A stretch of DNA of 64,000 nucleotides from Lacrimispora algidixylanolytica (lineage in GTDB: Bacteria; Bacillota; Clostridia; Lachnospirales; Lachnospiraceae): contig NZ_MCIA01000003.1 in assembly GCF_003609635.1 (NCBI RefSeq), forward strand, positions 1-64,000. The letters are read 5' to 3'. This document shows positions 32,634 to 42,245 of the stretch, in pieces. The notes beneath the pieces were generated by a model, which worked only from the letters and a program-made list of their open reading frames with translations, searched no databases and was not told the DNA's origin. Positions within the stretch are counted from its first letter, which is position 1, and the number at the start of each line of letters is the position of its first letter. The position numbers and the translations under genes were made by a program.

Positions 32634-34481
32634 ATGAAATTGTTGGGGGTTACAGGGTGTCCTACAGGGATCGCCCACACGTTTATGGCAGAAAAGGCTT
32701 TGAAGGAAGCAGCAAAAAAGTTGGGATGCCAAATTAAGGTTGAGACCAATGGAGCCATTGGAGTAGAAAATTTATTGACAGCAGAGGAGATTGCATCTGC
32801 GGATGCAATTATTGTGGCCTGCGACAAAAACGTGGATTTGGATCGTTTTAACGGAAAGCCAGTTTTGGAGGTATCCGTATCCGATGGGATGAACAAGGCA
32901 GAGGATTTAGTTCAGGCATGTCTAAACCGTTCGGTGCCCATTCGCAAGGGGAATAAAAAAAGTGACAACAGCCAGACGCAAAATGCCAGTGCGGCCTATC
33001 AGATCTATAAGCATCTGATGAATGGTGTTTCTCATATGCTGCCTCTGGTGGTGGCAGGAGGCGTTTTGACGGCCATTTCATTCTTATGGGGTATTTATTC
33101 CTTTGATCCGGCTTCGGAGCAGTATAACAAGGTAGCGGCTCTCATAAAGTCCGTGGGTGGTTATTCCATGGGATTAATGGTAACGGTGCTCAGTGCGTAC
33201 ATAGCCGAGTCGATCGGTGGACGACCGGGACTGCTTGCTGGTTTTGTTGGAGGTATGATAGCAGGAAGTACTGATGCTGGTTTCCTTGGTGGAATTATCT
33301 CCGGTTTTCTGGCTGGATATATTGCTTTGGCAGCCGTTAAGGCTTTAAGAGGACTTCCTAGACAGTTAGAAGGATTGAAATCTATTTTTATCGTACCCAT
33401 TATTACCATTGGCGGTGTTGGAATCCTTATGATGCTTTTTAGCCAGCCTTGTGCGGCCTTAAATCATTGGATGATGGAAAGCCTGACTAAAATTCAAGAT
33501 ACCAGCCCCATACTTTTGGGAATCGTCATTGGATGTATGAGTGCATTTGATATGGGTGGCCCGGTAAATAAGGCAGCTTACGTGACTGGAACGGTACTTC
33601 TTGGACAGGGAAATTTTTATTTTATGGCTGGAGTCTCTGCCGCTTGTATTACACCACCTCTTGTACTTGCAATTGCAGCAACTATGAAGAAAAATCGTTT
33701 TACAGAGGAAGATCGTACGGCAGCATTGGTTAACTACATTTTAGGAAGCACACATATTACAGAAGGGGCAATTCCCTTTGCAGCTAAGAATCCCTTAAAG
33801 GTAATTCCCATTCTCATGATAAGTTCCTCTATCTCAGCAGTTGCAACTTATCTCATGAAGGTTCAGGTTCCAGCTCCTCATGGTGGGTTCTTGATTCTGG
33901 GATTGGTTAATAAGCCTTTGGTTTGGGTGGCTTGTATCTTGCTTGGTTCTATTGTAGGCGCATTTCTTTACATACTAGTAACTCCACCTGTTAAGGAAAC
34001 CAATGAGACCTTGGATGAAGTAAAAGAAACCATTTCTCTATCACCCTTATTTAAGGTGGAAACCGTGTCCCTTTCCTTGGAACAGACAGAGAAAGAAGAT
34101 GTAATTGATGAAATGATTCAGATGCTTAAGGCGGACGGGGTGTTAAATGACGCAGAAGCATTCAAAAAAGAAATCATGAAAAGGGAGGAGTTTTCCTCTA
34201 CCTCATTTGGAACTGGAATTGCAATTCCTCATGGGAAATCTCCAGCTGTTAATACTCCAAGGGTTGCAGTGGGGCTTTCCAAAAAAGGAATTACCTATGA
34301 TGCCACAGATAAGGTTCCTGTTTCAGCCGTCTTTATGATTGCTGTTGGGGAGGGAGAAGGTGACACCCATTTAAAATTACTGTCAGATTTGTCTCAGAAA
34401 CTAATGGAACCGGCCTTTGTGAAACGTTTGAATGAATGCAGCACAAAGGAAGAGATCGTTGCACTGCTGGAGAAAGAATAG
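32634..34481 (+). CDS. fruA: PTS fructose transporter subunit IIBCA
   Basis: A 615-aa fused PTS permease. The IIB domain (1-100) carries the phospho-cysteine in GVTGCPTGIAHT. The IIC membrane domain (about 115-455) has FDMGGPVNKAAY. The IIA domain (about 470-615) carries the phospho-histidine in GIAIPHGKSPAV. The order B-C-A differs from the common A-B-C. It imports and phosphorylates fructose (or a related hexose) to the 1-phosphate. ATG 32634 is preceded by GGTGGAG inside the end of fruK; a GTG at 32628 is the alternative. Confidence 0.93.
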   Translation: MKLLGVTGCPTGIAHTFMAEKALKEAAKKLGCQIKVETNGAIGVENLLTAEEIASADAIIVACDKNVDLDRFNGKPVLEVSVSDGMNKAEDLVQACLNRSVPIRKGNKKSDNSQTQNASAAYQIYKHLMNGVSHMLPLVVAGGVLTAISFLWGIYSFDPASEQYNKVAALIKSVGGYSMGLMVTVLSAYIAESIGGRPGLLAGFVGGMIAGSTDAGFLGGIISGFLAGYIALAAVKALRGLPRQLEGLKSIFIVPIITIGGVGILMMLFSQPCAALNHWMMESLTKIQDTSPILLGIVIGCMSAFDMGGPVNKAAYVTGTVLLGQGNFYFMAGVSAACITPPLVLAIAATMKKNRFTEEDRTAALVNYILGSTHITEGAIPFAAKNPLKVIPILMISSSISAVATYLMKVQVPAPHGGFLILGLVNKPLVWVACILLGSIVGAFLYILVTPPVKETNETLDEVKETISLSPLFKVETVSLSLEQTEKEDVIDEMIQMLKADGVLNDAEAFKKEIMKREEFSSTSFGTGIAIPHGKSPAVNTPRVAVGLSKKGITYDATDKVPVSAVFMIAVGEGEGDTHLKLLSDLSQKLMEPAFVKRLNECSTKEEIVALLEKE

Positions 34482-34491
34482 GAGAGTAAAA

Positions 34492-35346
34492 ATGCCGTTA
34501 GCTACTTCAGAGGAGATGCTTCTCAATGCCCAAAGGGATCATTATGCAGTCGGGGCATTTAATGTGGAAAATATGGAAATGATGATGGCTGTTATTGAGG
34601 CGGCGGAGGAAATGCAATCTCCGGTGATTTTACAGACAACGCCCTCTACAGTCAGCTATGCAGGTCTAAATCTCTACTATGCCAATGCTAAGGCATTGGC
34701 GGAAGCGGCGTCGGTCCCGGTTGCACTTCATTTAGACCATGGCAGCAGCTATGAACTGGCTATTAAGGCGCTGAGGGAAGGATATACGTCTATTATGATT
34801 GACGGTTCCCATTATTCCCTGGAGAAAAACATCGCTTTGACAAAACGGGTGGTGGACGCATGCCGCCTTCAAAAGATTCCGGTGGAAGCGGAGCTTGGAC
34901 GGGTAGGCGGCAAAGAGGATGACTTAGATGGGGAGGATGGCGGTCTTACTTCTCCAGAGGAAGCGGCTTATTTTGTAAAACAGACGGAAATCAATTCACT
35001 GGCGGTTTCCATTGGGACGGCACATGGTGTTTATCAAGGGGAACCTAATATCCGTGTTGATTTGTTAAAAGATATAAAGAAAAAGGTTTCCATACCTTTA
35101 GTTCTTCATGGTACCTCTGGGGTAGCAGATGAGATTGTACGCGAGTGCATATCAGAGGGGATCTGCAAAGTCAACTATGCAACAGATTTACGGATCGCTT
35201 ACACCAAAGGGGTAAGGCAGATCATTGCTGGGGATGATTTTGTGATTGATCCAAAGCTCTATGGAAAAAGAGGGATAGAGCTGGTGAAACGTTACGTAAT
35301 TGACCGGATTTCCACCTGCAGAAGTATTGGCAGAGGTAGGTTTTAA
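34492..35346 (+). CDS. Class II fructose-bisphosphate aldolase (GatY/FbaA type)
   Basis: A 284-aa zinc aldolase. Metal and substrate motifs include ALHLDHGSSYE, MIDGSHYSLEKN, VEAELGRVGG, GTAHGVYQGEPNI, VLHGTSG and KVNYATDLRIAY. It splits fructose- or tagatose-1,6-bisphosphate into triose phosphates. It begins 10 bases after the PTS gene, behind GGAG, and completes the fru operon. A hairpin at 35372 follows. Confidence 0.9.
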   Translation: MPLATSEEMLLNAQRDHYAVGAFNVENMEMMMAVIEAAEEMQSPVILQTTPSTVSYAGLNLYYANAKALAEAASVPVALHLDHGSSYELAIKALREGYTSIMIDGSHYSLEKNIALTKRVVDACRLQKIPVEAELGRVGGKEDDLDGEDGGLTSPEEAAYFVKQTEINSLAVSIGTAHGVYQGEPNIRVDLLKDIKKKVSIPLVLHGTSGVADEIVRECISEGICKVNYATDLRIAYTKGVRQIIAGDDFVIDPKLYGKRGIELVKRYVIDRISTCRSIGRGRF

Positions 35347-35371
35347 TAACAATATAGACGAAGTAGCATGT

Positions 35372-35408
35372 GGGGTCATCTTAACGAAGGTAGGATGGCT
35401 CCTCTTTT
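35372..35408 (+). terminator. Terminator of the fru operon
   Basis: GGGGTCATC (35372-35380) pairs fully with GATGGCTCC (35394-35402), allowing G-U pairs, followed by TCTTTT. Confidence 0.7.
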
Positions 35409-35509
35409 AATTCTAGGGGGAATAAATACTTCTGGTTTTATCTGATGAACGCAGGAATATAATGGAAGTACATAGACAGGTTTTGCGGCAGTCGCAGTTA
35501 GGAGGGCAT

Positions 35510-36067
35510 ATGGTATTACCGGATGATTTGATACGTCAGGGACTTTTGTTACAGGATGTGGAAATAGATGATTTAAATACATATATAAAACTCAAAAAAG
35601 CTTGCTGTAAAAGATATGTAGATCAGTATTATGGAGGTTGGGATAACAGAATCCAGACCATAATCAGCAAGGATAGTTTCCATCGGCTTTTGGAGGTCCC
35701 TCATTTTTGCAAAATCTTGCAAGATGAAAATACCATAGGCTTCTTTTCCTACAAGGAGCAGGAGGACCAGATCAGTGAAGTGGCCTTGCATGTTTCTCCC
35801 TCTTTCCGTGGTAAGGGGCTAAAGGAATTTTTCTTAAGCCATCTCGTATCCCGTTCTCAGGAGACCCACAAACCAGTGTATATAACCGTATTTCAATCCG
35901 ATCCATGGAAGAGCCTGCTTGTAGACGCTGGATTCCAGGTATATGACAAATCTAGGTCCCACTATCTCATGAGCTATAACAAACAGCATGGAAAGGGAAT
36001 GAATGACTATAGGAATCGAATTTATAGTAAGTCCTCAGAGACAGATATTGCATTTGAACAAGACTAA
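35510..36067 (+). CDS. GNAT-family N-acetyltransferase
   Basis: A 185-aa acetyltransferase-like protein. The core ISEVALHVSPSFRGKGLKEFFLSHLV matches the GNAT acetyl-CoA pyrophosphate loop (R/Q-x-x-G-x-G/A). The substrate is unknown. Start ATG 35510 has GGAGG 4 bases upstream; an in-frame ATG at 35462 with a weaker AGGA would add 16 residues. It lies between the fru operon terminator and a strong terminator that overlaps its stop codon. Confidence 0.75.
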   Translation: MVLPDDLIRQGLLLQDVEIDDLNTYIKLKKACCKRYVDQYYGGWDNRIQTIISKDSFHRLLEVPHFCKILQDENTIGFFSYKEQEDQISEVALHVSPSFRGKGLKEFFLSHLVSRSQETHKPVYITVFQSDPWKSLLVDAGFQVYDKSRSHYLMSYNKQHGKGMNDYRNRIYSKSSETDIAFEQD

Positions 36068-36099
36068 GGCTGCTGCAAAGGGAATTGCAGCAGCCTTTT
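36066..36099. terminator. Strong terminator between GNAT gene and spoVFB
   Basis: AAGGCTGCTGCAA (36066-36078) pairs perfectly with TTGCAGCAGCCTT (36085-36097), followed by TT. The symmetric stem can serve both converging genes. Confidence 0.85.
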
Positions 36100-36126
36100 G
36101 CCTATCAAGCTTCGCCTAACCTGTGA

Positions 36127-36705
36127 TTAATAAATAACTGGCTGAATCTGTTTCCCTTCCAAAGCTAGTTCCAGAGTATCTGAAATTAACTCGGTATGAG
36201 CAATCAAAGAGGTAGGCTTTTTGACCGGGTCATCTTGGCCAAAAGGGACAAAATAAATATTTTTAGCGTTAAATAATTCGCCAATGTTTTTAAAATTAAT
36301 CCCCATGGCATCGTTTGTGGAAATGGAGATAACCAGGGGTTTTGAATTTCTTAAATGGGCTTTGGCAGCCATAAGAACTGGAGAATCTGTAATCCCATTT
36401 GCCAGTTTGGCAAGGGTATTTCCGGTGCAGGGGGCAATGAGCAGAATATCCAGGTATGCTTTTGGCCCGATAGGCTCTGCGTCCTCTACACGGAGAATTG
36501 GATTGTGACCTGTCATTTCAGCAATCCGATCCATATATTCCCCAGTATCACCAAATCTTGAGTCGGTAATTTGTACATTAGTAGAAAAAATAGGATATAC
36601 CTCTGCGCCCAGTTCTGTGAGAAGCTTGGTGGACGTTTCTATCTTATCGAACGTACAAAAGGAGCCGGTTACGGCCAGGCCCACTTTTAATCCCTTCAGT
36701 TTCAT
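36127..36705 (-). CDS. spoVFB: Dipicolinate synthase subunit B
   Basis: A 192-aa flavoprotein-like subunit (KVGLAVTGSFCTFDKI..., LLIAPCTGNTLAKLANGITDSPVLMAAKAHLRN) that matches DpaB. With subunit A it makes dipicolinic acid from dihydrodipicolinate in the mother cell during sporulation; the product is stored as the Ca2+ salt in the spore core. Its start overlaps the stop of subunit A (4 bases). Its presence shows a spore former. Confidence 0.94.
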   Translation of the reverse strand: MKLKGLKVGLAVTGSFCTFDKIETSTKLLTELGAEVYPIFSTNVQITDSRFGDTGEYMDRIAEMTGHNPILRVEDAEPIGPKAYLDILLIAPCTGNTLAKLANGITDSPVLMAAKAHLRNSKPLVISISTNDAMGINFKNIGELFNAKNIYFVPFGQDDPVKKPTSLIAHTELISDTLELALEGKQIQPVIY

Positions 36706-37550
36706 ATGCCACTCCTTTTAGCGAGACACTTAACAATTGCTTCAAATAAGATTTCACCGGAGGTTTCCGGTGCGTAGATTCCAGGAAGTCCGGAGCATAA
36801 TTTGGCCCGGATATTTTGCGTTTTACAGAAATCAAAATCTACGCCGCCAGGGGCGGAGGCGATATCAATAATGGTAACCTCCGGCTTCGTAAGGCGGATT
36901 AAATCCTCATTCAAAACCAAAGCCGGTATGGTATTGAAAATGAATGAATATTCCCCTATGGTTTGGGATAAATCAGAAAGAGCCACGGTATCAAAACCCA
37001 TGGATGAAGCCAGCGTAAGCTGGGTGTCTTTTCTGTCTGTAATGGTAACGGAGGCGTCAAGCCCTTTAAGCTTTAATGCCAGAGTTCTTGCGCATCTGCC
37101 AAAGCCCGTAACCAGACAGCGGTTCCTGTGAAGGCAGCCGGGGCTTTCTATAAGGGCCTCTGCAATGGCGCCCTCTGCAGTTGCTATGGTATTTTTTACA
37201 GTAATTTCTTCCATGTCCATGTAGTCAAAGCACTTTATCTGATTTTCCTTTGCGTATTGTTTCACATCATCTGGGATCGCTCCCCCAAAAAGGATATGAT
37301 CTGGAGTCAGCAGGCTTAATAGATTGCCAATGCCCAAATCGTCCATCTTATGAACGGAAAACAGATTTAATTTATCCTTTGTAAATGGAATCGGACAGAG
37401 TATGATCTTGCTGCTCTTAATGGCTTTATCAATGGAAAAGGAGGAATCCTCCTTATCATAGTGAACTGTAACTGAAAAGCCGTTTTGGGTAAGAATTCGG
37501 CTTAAATAAAGCTGCCTTAGATCGCCGCCTAAAAGAAGAAAATTATGCAT
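36702..37550 (-). CDS. spoVFA: Dipicolinate synthase subunit A
   Basis: A 282-aa NAD(P)-binding subunit. The N-terminal region (LLLGGDLRQLYLSRIL) and the Rossmann motif CLVTGFGRCARTLALKLKGLDASVTITDRK (near residue 145) are typical of DpaA. It acts with SpoVFB to oxidise the dapA product. The start ATG 37550 follows an AAGGAGTGATG context. It is divergent from a dapA homologue, which supplies the substrate precursor; a palindrome lies between the two. Sigma-K control is expected from known biology, but I could not confirm the promoter. Confidence 0.94.
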   Translation of the reverse strand: MHNFLLLGGDLRQLYLSRILTQNGFSVTVHYDKEDSSFSIDKAIKSSKIILCPIPFTKDKLNLFSVHKMDDLGIGNLLSLLTPDHILFGGAIPDDVKQYAKENQIKCFDYMDMEEITVKNTIATAEGAIAEALIESPGCLHRNRCLVTGFGRCARTLALKLKGLDASVTITDRKDTQLTLASSMGFDTVALSDLSQTIGEYSFIFNTIPALVLNEDLIRLTKPEVTIIDIASAPGGVDFDFCKTQNIRAKLCSGLPGIYAPETSGEILFEAIVKCLAKRSGI

Positions 37551-37624
37551 ACGGTCATCACTCCTTATACTGGTTTATATGATGAAAATTTTGATTTGTG
37601 TATGGTACCATTAGGGGATGTTTG

Positions 37625-37644
37625 TCATACTTTTGTTAGTATGA
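37625..37644. promoter_or_regulatory. Inverted repeat between spoVFA and dapA
   Basis: TCATAC (37625-37630) and GTATGA (37639-37644) flank an 8-base spacer, 21 bp before dapA and 75 bp before spoVFA. A candidate shared operator. Confidence 0.45.
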
Positions 37645-37664
37645 ACCTCTAATTTTGGGAATGG

Positions 37665-38567
37665 ATGTCTATGAAAAATGCAATTTTTAAAGGCTCTGGA
37701 GCAGCAATCGTCACTCCAATGGATGAGCATGGGAACCTAGATTTAAAGGCAACAGAAAAATTGTTGAAGTTTCAATTAGAACATGGCACGGATGCCATCA
37801 TAGTCAATGGAACCACAGGAGAATCCTCGACACTTGAGGAAAAGGAAAAATTGGAACTGCTGGAGCTTACGATACATTATGTAAACCATAGGGTGCCAGT
37901 TATCATGGGGACCGGAAGTAACAACACCTTACACGCGGTCCGGATGTCAAGAAAGGCCCAGGCCCTTGGCGCCTCAGGACTTTTGGTTGTGACCCCTTAT
38001 TATAACAAAGCCTCCCAGCAGGGGCTGATTGAGCATTATAATACCATTGCAGATAGTGTGAATATACCAATTATTATTTATAACGTACCAACTAGAACCG
38101 GGATCAATGTGGAACCGGAAACCTATAAAACGCTTTCAGAGCACCCTAATATCCAGGCAACAAAGGAGGCAAATGCCAGCATTACTCATGTTTCTAAGGT
38201 AGCTGCACTTTGCGGCAGCAGGCTGGATATCTACTCAGGAAACGACGATTTGACACTGCCTATTATGGCTCTTGGTGGAAAGGGTGTCATCTCTGTGCTG
38301 GCTAATATTATGCCGTTTGAAATGCACCTGTTATGTCAGCATTTCTTTGACGGTGAGATTGAGAAAAGTAAAGATATGCAGTTAGAGCTGTTAAAGATTA
38401 TGAATGCCATGTTTATGGAGGTAAATCCCATTCCGGTAAAAACCGCAGCTTCCATGCTGGGACTTTGTGGGGAGAATTTTAGACTTCCAATGACAAAGCT
38501 TGACCCGGATAAGAAAAAGAAGTTAAGAGAGATTATGGCATCTTATTTTGTTCAGTTTGAAACGTAA
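37665..38567 (+). CDS. dapA: 4-hydroxy-tetrahydrodipicolinate synthase
   Basis: A 300-aa TIM-barrel aldolase of the DapA family. It shows NGTTGESSTLEEKE, GTGSNNT, the Tyr of IIYNVPTRTG and a Lys Schiff-base position in IQATKEAN. It condenses pyruvate with aspartate semialdehyde for lysine, cell wall and dipicolinate synthesis. It starts at ATG 37665 or 37671. Its position divergent from spoVFAB suggests a copy dedicated to spore dipicolinate. Confidence 0.93.
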   Translation: MSMKNAIFKGSGAAIVTPMDEHGNLDLKATEKLLKFQLEHGTDAIIVNGTTGESSTLEEKEKLELLELTIHYVNHRVPVIMGTGSNNTLHAVRMSRKAQALGASGLLVVTPYYNKASQQGLIEHYNTIADSVNIPIIIYNVPTRTGINVEPETYKTLSEHPNIQATKEANASITHVSKVAALCGSRLDIYSGNDDLTLPIMALGGKGVISVLANIMPFEMHLLCQHFFDGEIEKSKDMQLELLKIMNAMFMEVNPIPVKTAASMLGLCGENFRLPMTKLDPDKKKKLREIMASYFVQFET

Positions 38568-38589
38568 GAAGTTCAGTTGAAATGGCACA

Positions 38590-38623
38590 GGGGGGATCGG
38601 AACATGAAAATTCTGATCCCTCC
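38590..38623 (+). terminator. Hairpin after dapA
   Basis: A 13-bp stem (GGGGGGATCGGAA with TTCTGATCCCTCC, with G-U pairs) and no clear T-run. It is probably a terminator or mRNA 3' end. Confidence 0.5.
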
Positions 38624-38695
38624 CACTGATGCCAAAAGAGTTGCATTTTTCTTGTTCCTGTATGATAATATGAAATAAAAGAAAAGGGGACAGGA

Positions 38696-39604
38696 ATGAA
38701 AATTATCGACAGTCACGTTCATTTGGTACAATACATCGCTGGTACAGGCTCTGGGGGAGAACTTCGCTCCATAGGCAATGGCGATGCAATCTATGCAAGT
38801 GGTGAAGTAGTTCCTCAGATGATACCACCCATGTTTGGCGGAGAACAGGTGACCCCAGAGCAGATCCTTAAAATTATGGATGAGAATGAAGTGGAAAAGG
38901 CAGTTCTTTTACAGGGAAACTACTATGGGTTCCAAAATATATACACACATGAAGCCGTAAAGCGCTATCCTGACCGATTTGTAGGCGCAGCCTCCTATGA
39001 TCCATTTTCCAGAAATAAGGATAAGATTTTAAAGCACTTGTTTGAGGAACTTTCATTTAAGATTGTAAAGTTTGAAGTGAGTACAGGTTCTGGCCTTATG
39101 AGCAATCATCACACCTTGCCTTTAGATGGTGAAATCATGGAAGAAGCCTATTCCTATGCAGATGAGAAAGGACTTGTCTTTGTCATTGATATTGGAAAAT
39201 GCGGGAGCGAAAGCTGGCAAGTGGAGGCTCTTAGAAGAGCCATCTTAAACCACCCTAACATGAAGTTCGTGGTCTGTCATCTCCTTGCAGTGTCAACAAC
39301 GGATGAGGACAAGTTAAAATGGGGCCTTGACCTCTTAACCCTTCCGAATGTATGGTTTGACCTTGCTTCCCTTCCTCATATCTGTGGCCCGGACACCTAT
39401 CCTTATGAAAATGCCAGAAGGTCCATTCAGATTGGGAAAGACATCGTAGGAGCGGAGCGTTTGCTGTTTGGTACGGACATACCCTCTGTGCTTAAGAGGG
39501 ACACCTACAAGAATTATGTAAACTTCCTCATGGACAGCAATTTGTTAAATGAGCAAGAAAAAAAGAAGATTTTTTATGATAATGCGTGTAATGTATTCTT
39601 TTGA
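38696..39604 (+). CDS. Amidohydrolase-family TIM-barrel metal hydrolase
   Basis: A 302-aa protein of the amidohydrolase_2 (ACMSD-like) group. The N-terminal metal motif IIDSHVHL (D-x-H-x-H), a mid histidine in KFVVCHLLAV and a C-terminal aspartate in LLFGTDIPSVL are visible. Such enzymes are hydrolases or decarboxylases of small acids; the substrate is unknown. Start ATG 38696 is preceded by AAAGGGGACAGG. Confidence 0.85.
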   Translation: MKIIDSHVHLVQYIAGTGSGGELRSIGNGDAIYASGEVVPQMIPPMFGGEQVTPEQILKIMDENEVEKAVLLQGNYYGFQNIYTHEAVKRYPDRFVGAASYDPFSRNKDKILKHLFEELSFKIVKFEVSTGSGLMSNHHTLPLDGEIMEEAYSYADEKGLVFVIDIGKCGSESWQVEALRRAILNHPNMKFVVCHLLAVSTTDEDKLKWGLDLLTLPNVWFDLASLPHICGPDTYPYENARRSIQIGKDIVGAERLLFGTDIPSVLKRDTYKNYVNFLMDSNLLNEQEKKKIFYDNACNVFF

Positions 39605-39628
39605 ATGACAACTTAAGAATCTAAACGG

Positions 39629-39676
39629 GAAATTGCCTAATATTATCCAAAATTGCGGAAAATATTAGGCAATTTC
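39629..39676. terminator. Perfect 16-bp inverted repeat between two genes
   Basis: GAAATTGCCTAATATT (39629-39644) and AATATTAGGCAATTTC (39661-39676) are exact complements with a 16-base loop. A T7 run follows 15 bases later. Terminator or operator of the chemoreceptor gene. Confidence 0.5.
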
Positions 39677-39743
39677 TGTGTCTTGCGGTCTTTTTTTCAA
39701 CATGATATATTTATAAAAACTGGGAGAGGTAGGTAGGTTGCCT

Positions 39744-41759
39744 ATGAAGAAAAAAATTAAAGTACATATTTTTACCAAGATGCTTCTTGGAATATCGGTT
39801 CCTGTCATTCTTATTTTTATCCTATCTGGCATTATTATCTCAGAACGGGTAGAAAAAGGCATGGAAGCACAGTCCTTTCAGACACTGGATGCGGCATCTT
39901 TGGCCGCCGCCAATCAGGTAGACTCATTCTTAAGCTATTATATGGCACAGACAAAGAGTGCATCTGCCAGCCAGCAGGTGGAGGAGTATCTGTCAAAGGC
40001 AACTGGGAAGATACGGATGCCAGATAGCGAAGGATATCCCCAGGTGAGAGCAACCCTTGATAAGATTCAAGCGGCAGATACGGAAAATATCTTAGCGTCC
40101 TGGATTGCCGATGTGGATTTAAGCCAGGTGACTCAATCTGATAATTTTACGTCTAAGGATGGCTGGGATATCACATCAAGACCCTGGTTTCGGGCCACAC
40201 AAACGGACAAGCCAGTCCTTACAGAACCTTATGTAGATGCCAGCTCTGGGCTTACCATTATTACTGCAGCCAGTGGCGTAACGAAAAAAGGCTCTGGAGA
40301 ACCCCTTGGAGTGATGGGACTTGATATTCAGCTTGCTCATTTAAACGACATTATGGCAACCTACCGAATTGGCACTTCTGGTTCGGTTATACTGACGACT
40401 GAAAGTGGATTGATTGTTACCCATCCCAACAAAGATTTGATTCAGAAAAATATTTCTGAAATTGATATTTCTCCTAACATCAAAGAAGCATTTGCGAAGA
40501 AGGAAAGTGGTGATTTCAACTATACCATGGATCAAGTATCTTATGCCGGATCCATTAAAAAAGCAGGAAATACTGGTTGGTTCGTGCTTTCCAGCCTTCC
40601 AAGGTCGGAGTTTCTTTCCCAGCAAAATAAGGTAATCGCTACGGTTGGTATTGTCTTTGCATTATCTGCACTGGTTTTAATTTTTCTTATTTTCCTGGTG
40701 GCAAAAGGGATTTCAAAGCCTTTGGCTAAACTGTCTATAGCCGCAAAACAGATCGCAGCAGGTGATCTTGATGTTTTTGTAGATGTAAGCACCAACGATG
40801 AGATTGGCCTAGTGGCAGAATCTCTTTCCAATACCTCCAGTCAATTAAAGAATTATGTAAATTATATTGATGAGATATCTGCTGTCTTGGATCAAATCGC
40901 AGAACGAAATCTTGTTTTCCAGCTCCAGTATGATTACAAGGGTGATTTTGCAAAGATTAAAAATTCCATGTTAAAGATCAGAAGCACGCTGACAACCACC
41001 ATGGAACAGATTACAATCACTTCGGATCAGGTAGCCTATGGCTCTCAGAATATTTCTGAAAGCTCAAAATCACTGGCGGACGGAGCGTCCCAGCAGGCGG
41101 CTTCCGTAGAAGAACTGGCTTCCACAATCAATGAGATCTCCCATAAAATTGAACAAAACGCCAAGGATTCAGCCAGAGCCAATGAGCAGGCCATGGAGGC
41201 AGCAGGAGAGCTTGAGACCAGTAATCATCACATGGGAGAACTGGTTCTTGCTATGACTGACATCACAGAAAGCTCTAACGAGATCAGCAAGATTATTAAA
41301 GACATCGAAGGAATTGCATTCCAGACCAATATCCTAGCACTTAATGCAGCCGTAGAGGCGGCCCGTGCAGGAGAGGCAGGGAAAGGATTCGCTGTAGTTG
41401 CCGATGAGGTAAGGAATCTAGCTTCCAGAAGCGCAGCAGCAGCTAAGGATACGGCAGAACTCATTGACGGTGCCATAAGAGCGGTGGAGAATGGAACCAG
41501 CCTTGCAGATCAGGCGGCAAAATCCGTTACTAGTGCAGTAAATACCACCCGTCAGGTGACAGATCGGGTCAGCAGGATATCAGAAGCTTCGGTGGAACAG
41601 TCTGAGGCCATTCGTCAGGTAACCATTGGCGTGGATCAGATATCCGGAGTCGTTCAGACAAACTCTGCCAACGCAGAGGAGGGAGCTGCAGCAAGTGAGG
41701 ATCTTTATGAACATGCCAGTAGGTTAAAAGGACTGGTCAATGAATTTAAGGTGAATTAG
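39744..41759 (+). CDS. Methyl-accepting chemotaxis protein
   Basis: A 671-aa chemoreceptor. Membrane segment 1 (about 9-31), an extracellular double-Cache-type sensor (about 35-280, with [32 protein letters not shown]), membrane segment 2 (about 285-307), HAMP and a long cytoplasmic coiled coil are visible. The hairpin tip [39 protein letters not shown] binds CheA and CheW. It implies a motile cell that senses small ligands. I chose ATG 39744; a TTG 6 bases earlier is the alternative. It is closed by a near-perfect terminator. Confidence 0.95.
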   Translation: MKKKIKVHIFTKMLLGISVPVILIFILSGIIISERVEKGMEAQSFQTLDAASLAAANQVDSFLSYYMAQTKSASASQQVEEYLSKATGKIRMPDSEGYPQVRATLDKIQAADTENILASWIADVDLSQVTQSDNFTSKDGWDITSRPWFRATQTDKPVLTEPYVDASSGLTIITAASGVTKKGSGEPLGVMGLDIQLAHLNDIMATYRIGTSGSVILTTESGLIVTHPNKDLIQKNISEIDISPNIKEAFAKKESGDFNYTMDQVSYAGSIKKAGNTGWFVLSSLPRSEFLSQQNKVIATVGIVFALSALVLIFLIFLVAKGISKPLAKLSIAAKQIAAGDLDVFVDVSTNDEIGLVAESLSNTSSQLKNYVNYIDEISAVLDQIAERNLVFQLQYDYKGDFAKIKNSMLKIRSTLTTTMEQITITSDQVAYGSQNISESSKSLADGASQQAASVEELASTINEISHKIEQNAKDSARANEQAMEAAGELETSNHHMGELVLAMTDITESSNEISKIIKDIEGIAFQTNILALNAAVEAARAGEAGKGFAVVADEVRNLASRSAAAAKDTAELIDGAIRAVENGTSLADQAAKSVTSAVNTTRQVTDRVSRISEASVEQSEAIRQVTIGVDQISGVVQTNSANAEEGAAASEDLYEHASRLKGLVNEFKVN

Positions 41760-41763
41760 AAAT

Positions 41764-41807
41764 AAAAAAGATGCCAGGCAAGAAATTTCTTGCCTGGCAT
41801 CTTTTTT
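41764..41807. terminator. Strong bidirectional terminator
   Basis: A near-complete palindrome with a 21-bp stem (core GATGCCAGGCAAG / CTTGCCTGGCATC) flanked by A-run and T-run. It ends both the chemoreceptor gene and the converging HPr-like gene. Confidence 0.92.
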
Positions 41808-41817
41808 ACTATGTACG

Positions 41818-42060
41818 TTACGCGGTCTTTTCTTCCAAAAGAAAATCAGACAGGGAATCCAGAATATCTTCATGCTCATTGCTATAGATGATCAACTCCA
41901 GAGCCGGATTCGGACAGATTGTCATGATACCAAGAATGGATTTTGCGTCTACTAAAACGCTTCCTTTGCATAAATCCACGTCATAATCAAACTTGGTTAC
42001 CGTTCTGACAAATGTGGTAATATCTTCGATGTTGTTAATTCGGATTGAGTACTTTTTCAT
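41818..42060 (-). CDS. HPr-like protein lacking the catalytic histidine (Crh-like)
   Basis: An 80-aa HPr-fold protein. The regulatory serine region KSILGIM (S41, equivalent to Ser46 of HPr) is kept. No histidine occurs in the first 60 residues, so the phosphocarrier His15 is missing. It therefore cannot pass phosphate to PTS enzymes. Like Crh of Bacillus it could act in catabolite control after phosphorylation on Ser, but this is inferred. It starts at ATG 42060 with GAGGTGA upstream and stands alone. Confidence 0.82.
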   Translation of the reverse strand: MKKYSIRINNIEDITTFVRTVTKFDYDVDLCKGSVLVDAKSILGIMTICPNPALELIIYSNEHEDILDSLSDFLLEEKTA

Positions 42061-42172
42061 ATCGCTTCACCTCATAAAAATAATTCTGGTTACATATTTG
42101 TTGTTTTGCCCTGATTATATGACAAAATGTGACATTAAGATATGTCTAAATTTGTATAAAAACCGTCTTTTC

Positions 42173-42202
42173 TTGCAAAGTTTTGAAGATTGGTGTTATA
42201 AT
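42173..42202 (+). promoter_or_regulatory. Promoter of the AraC-family gene
   Basis: TTGCAA (42173-42178), 18-bp spacer, TATAAT (42197-42202), 44 bp before ATG 42246. Confidence 0.6.
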
Positions 42203-42245
42203 GACTTGGGGGAAGGGCATGTGAAACTGTTGTTTGGAGGGGAAT

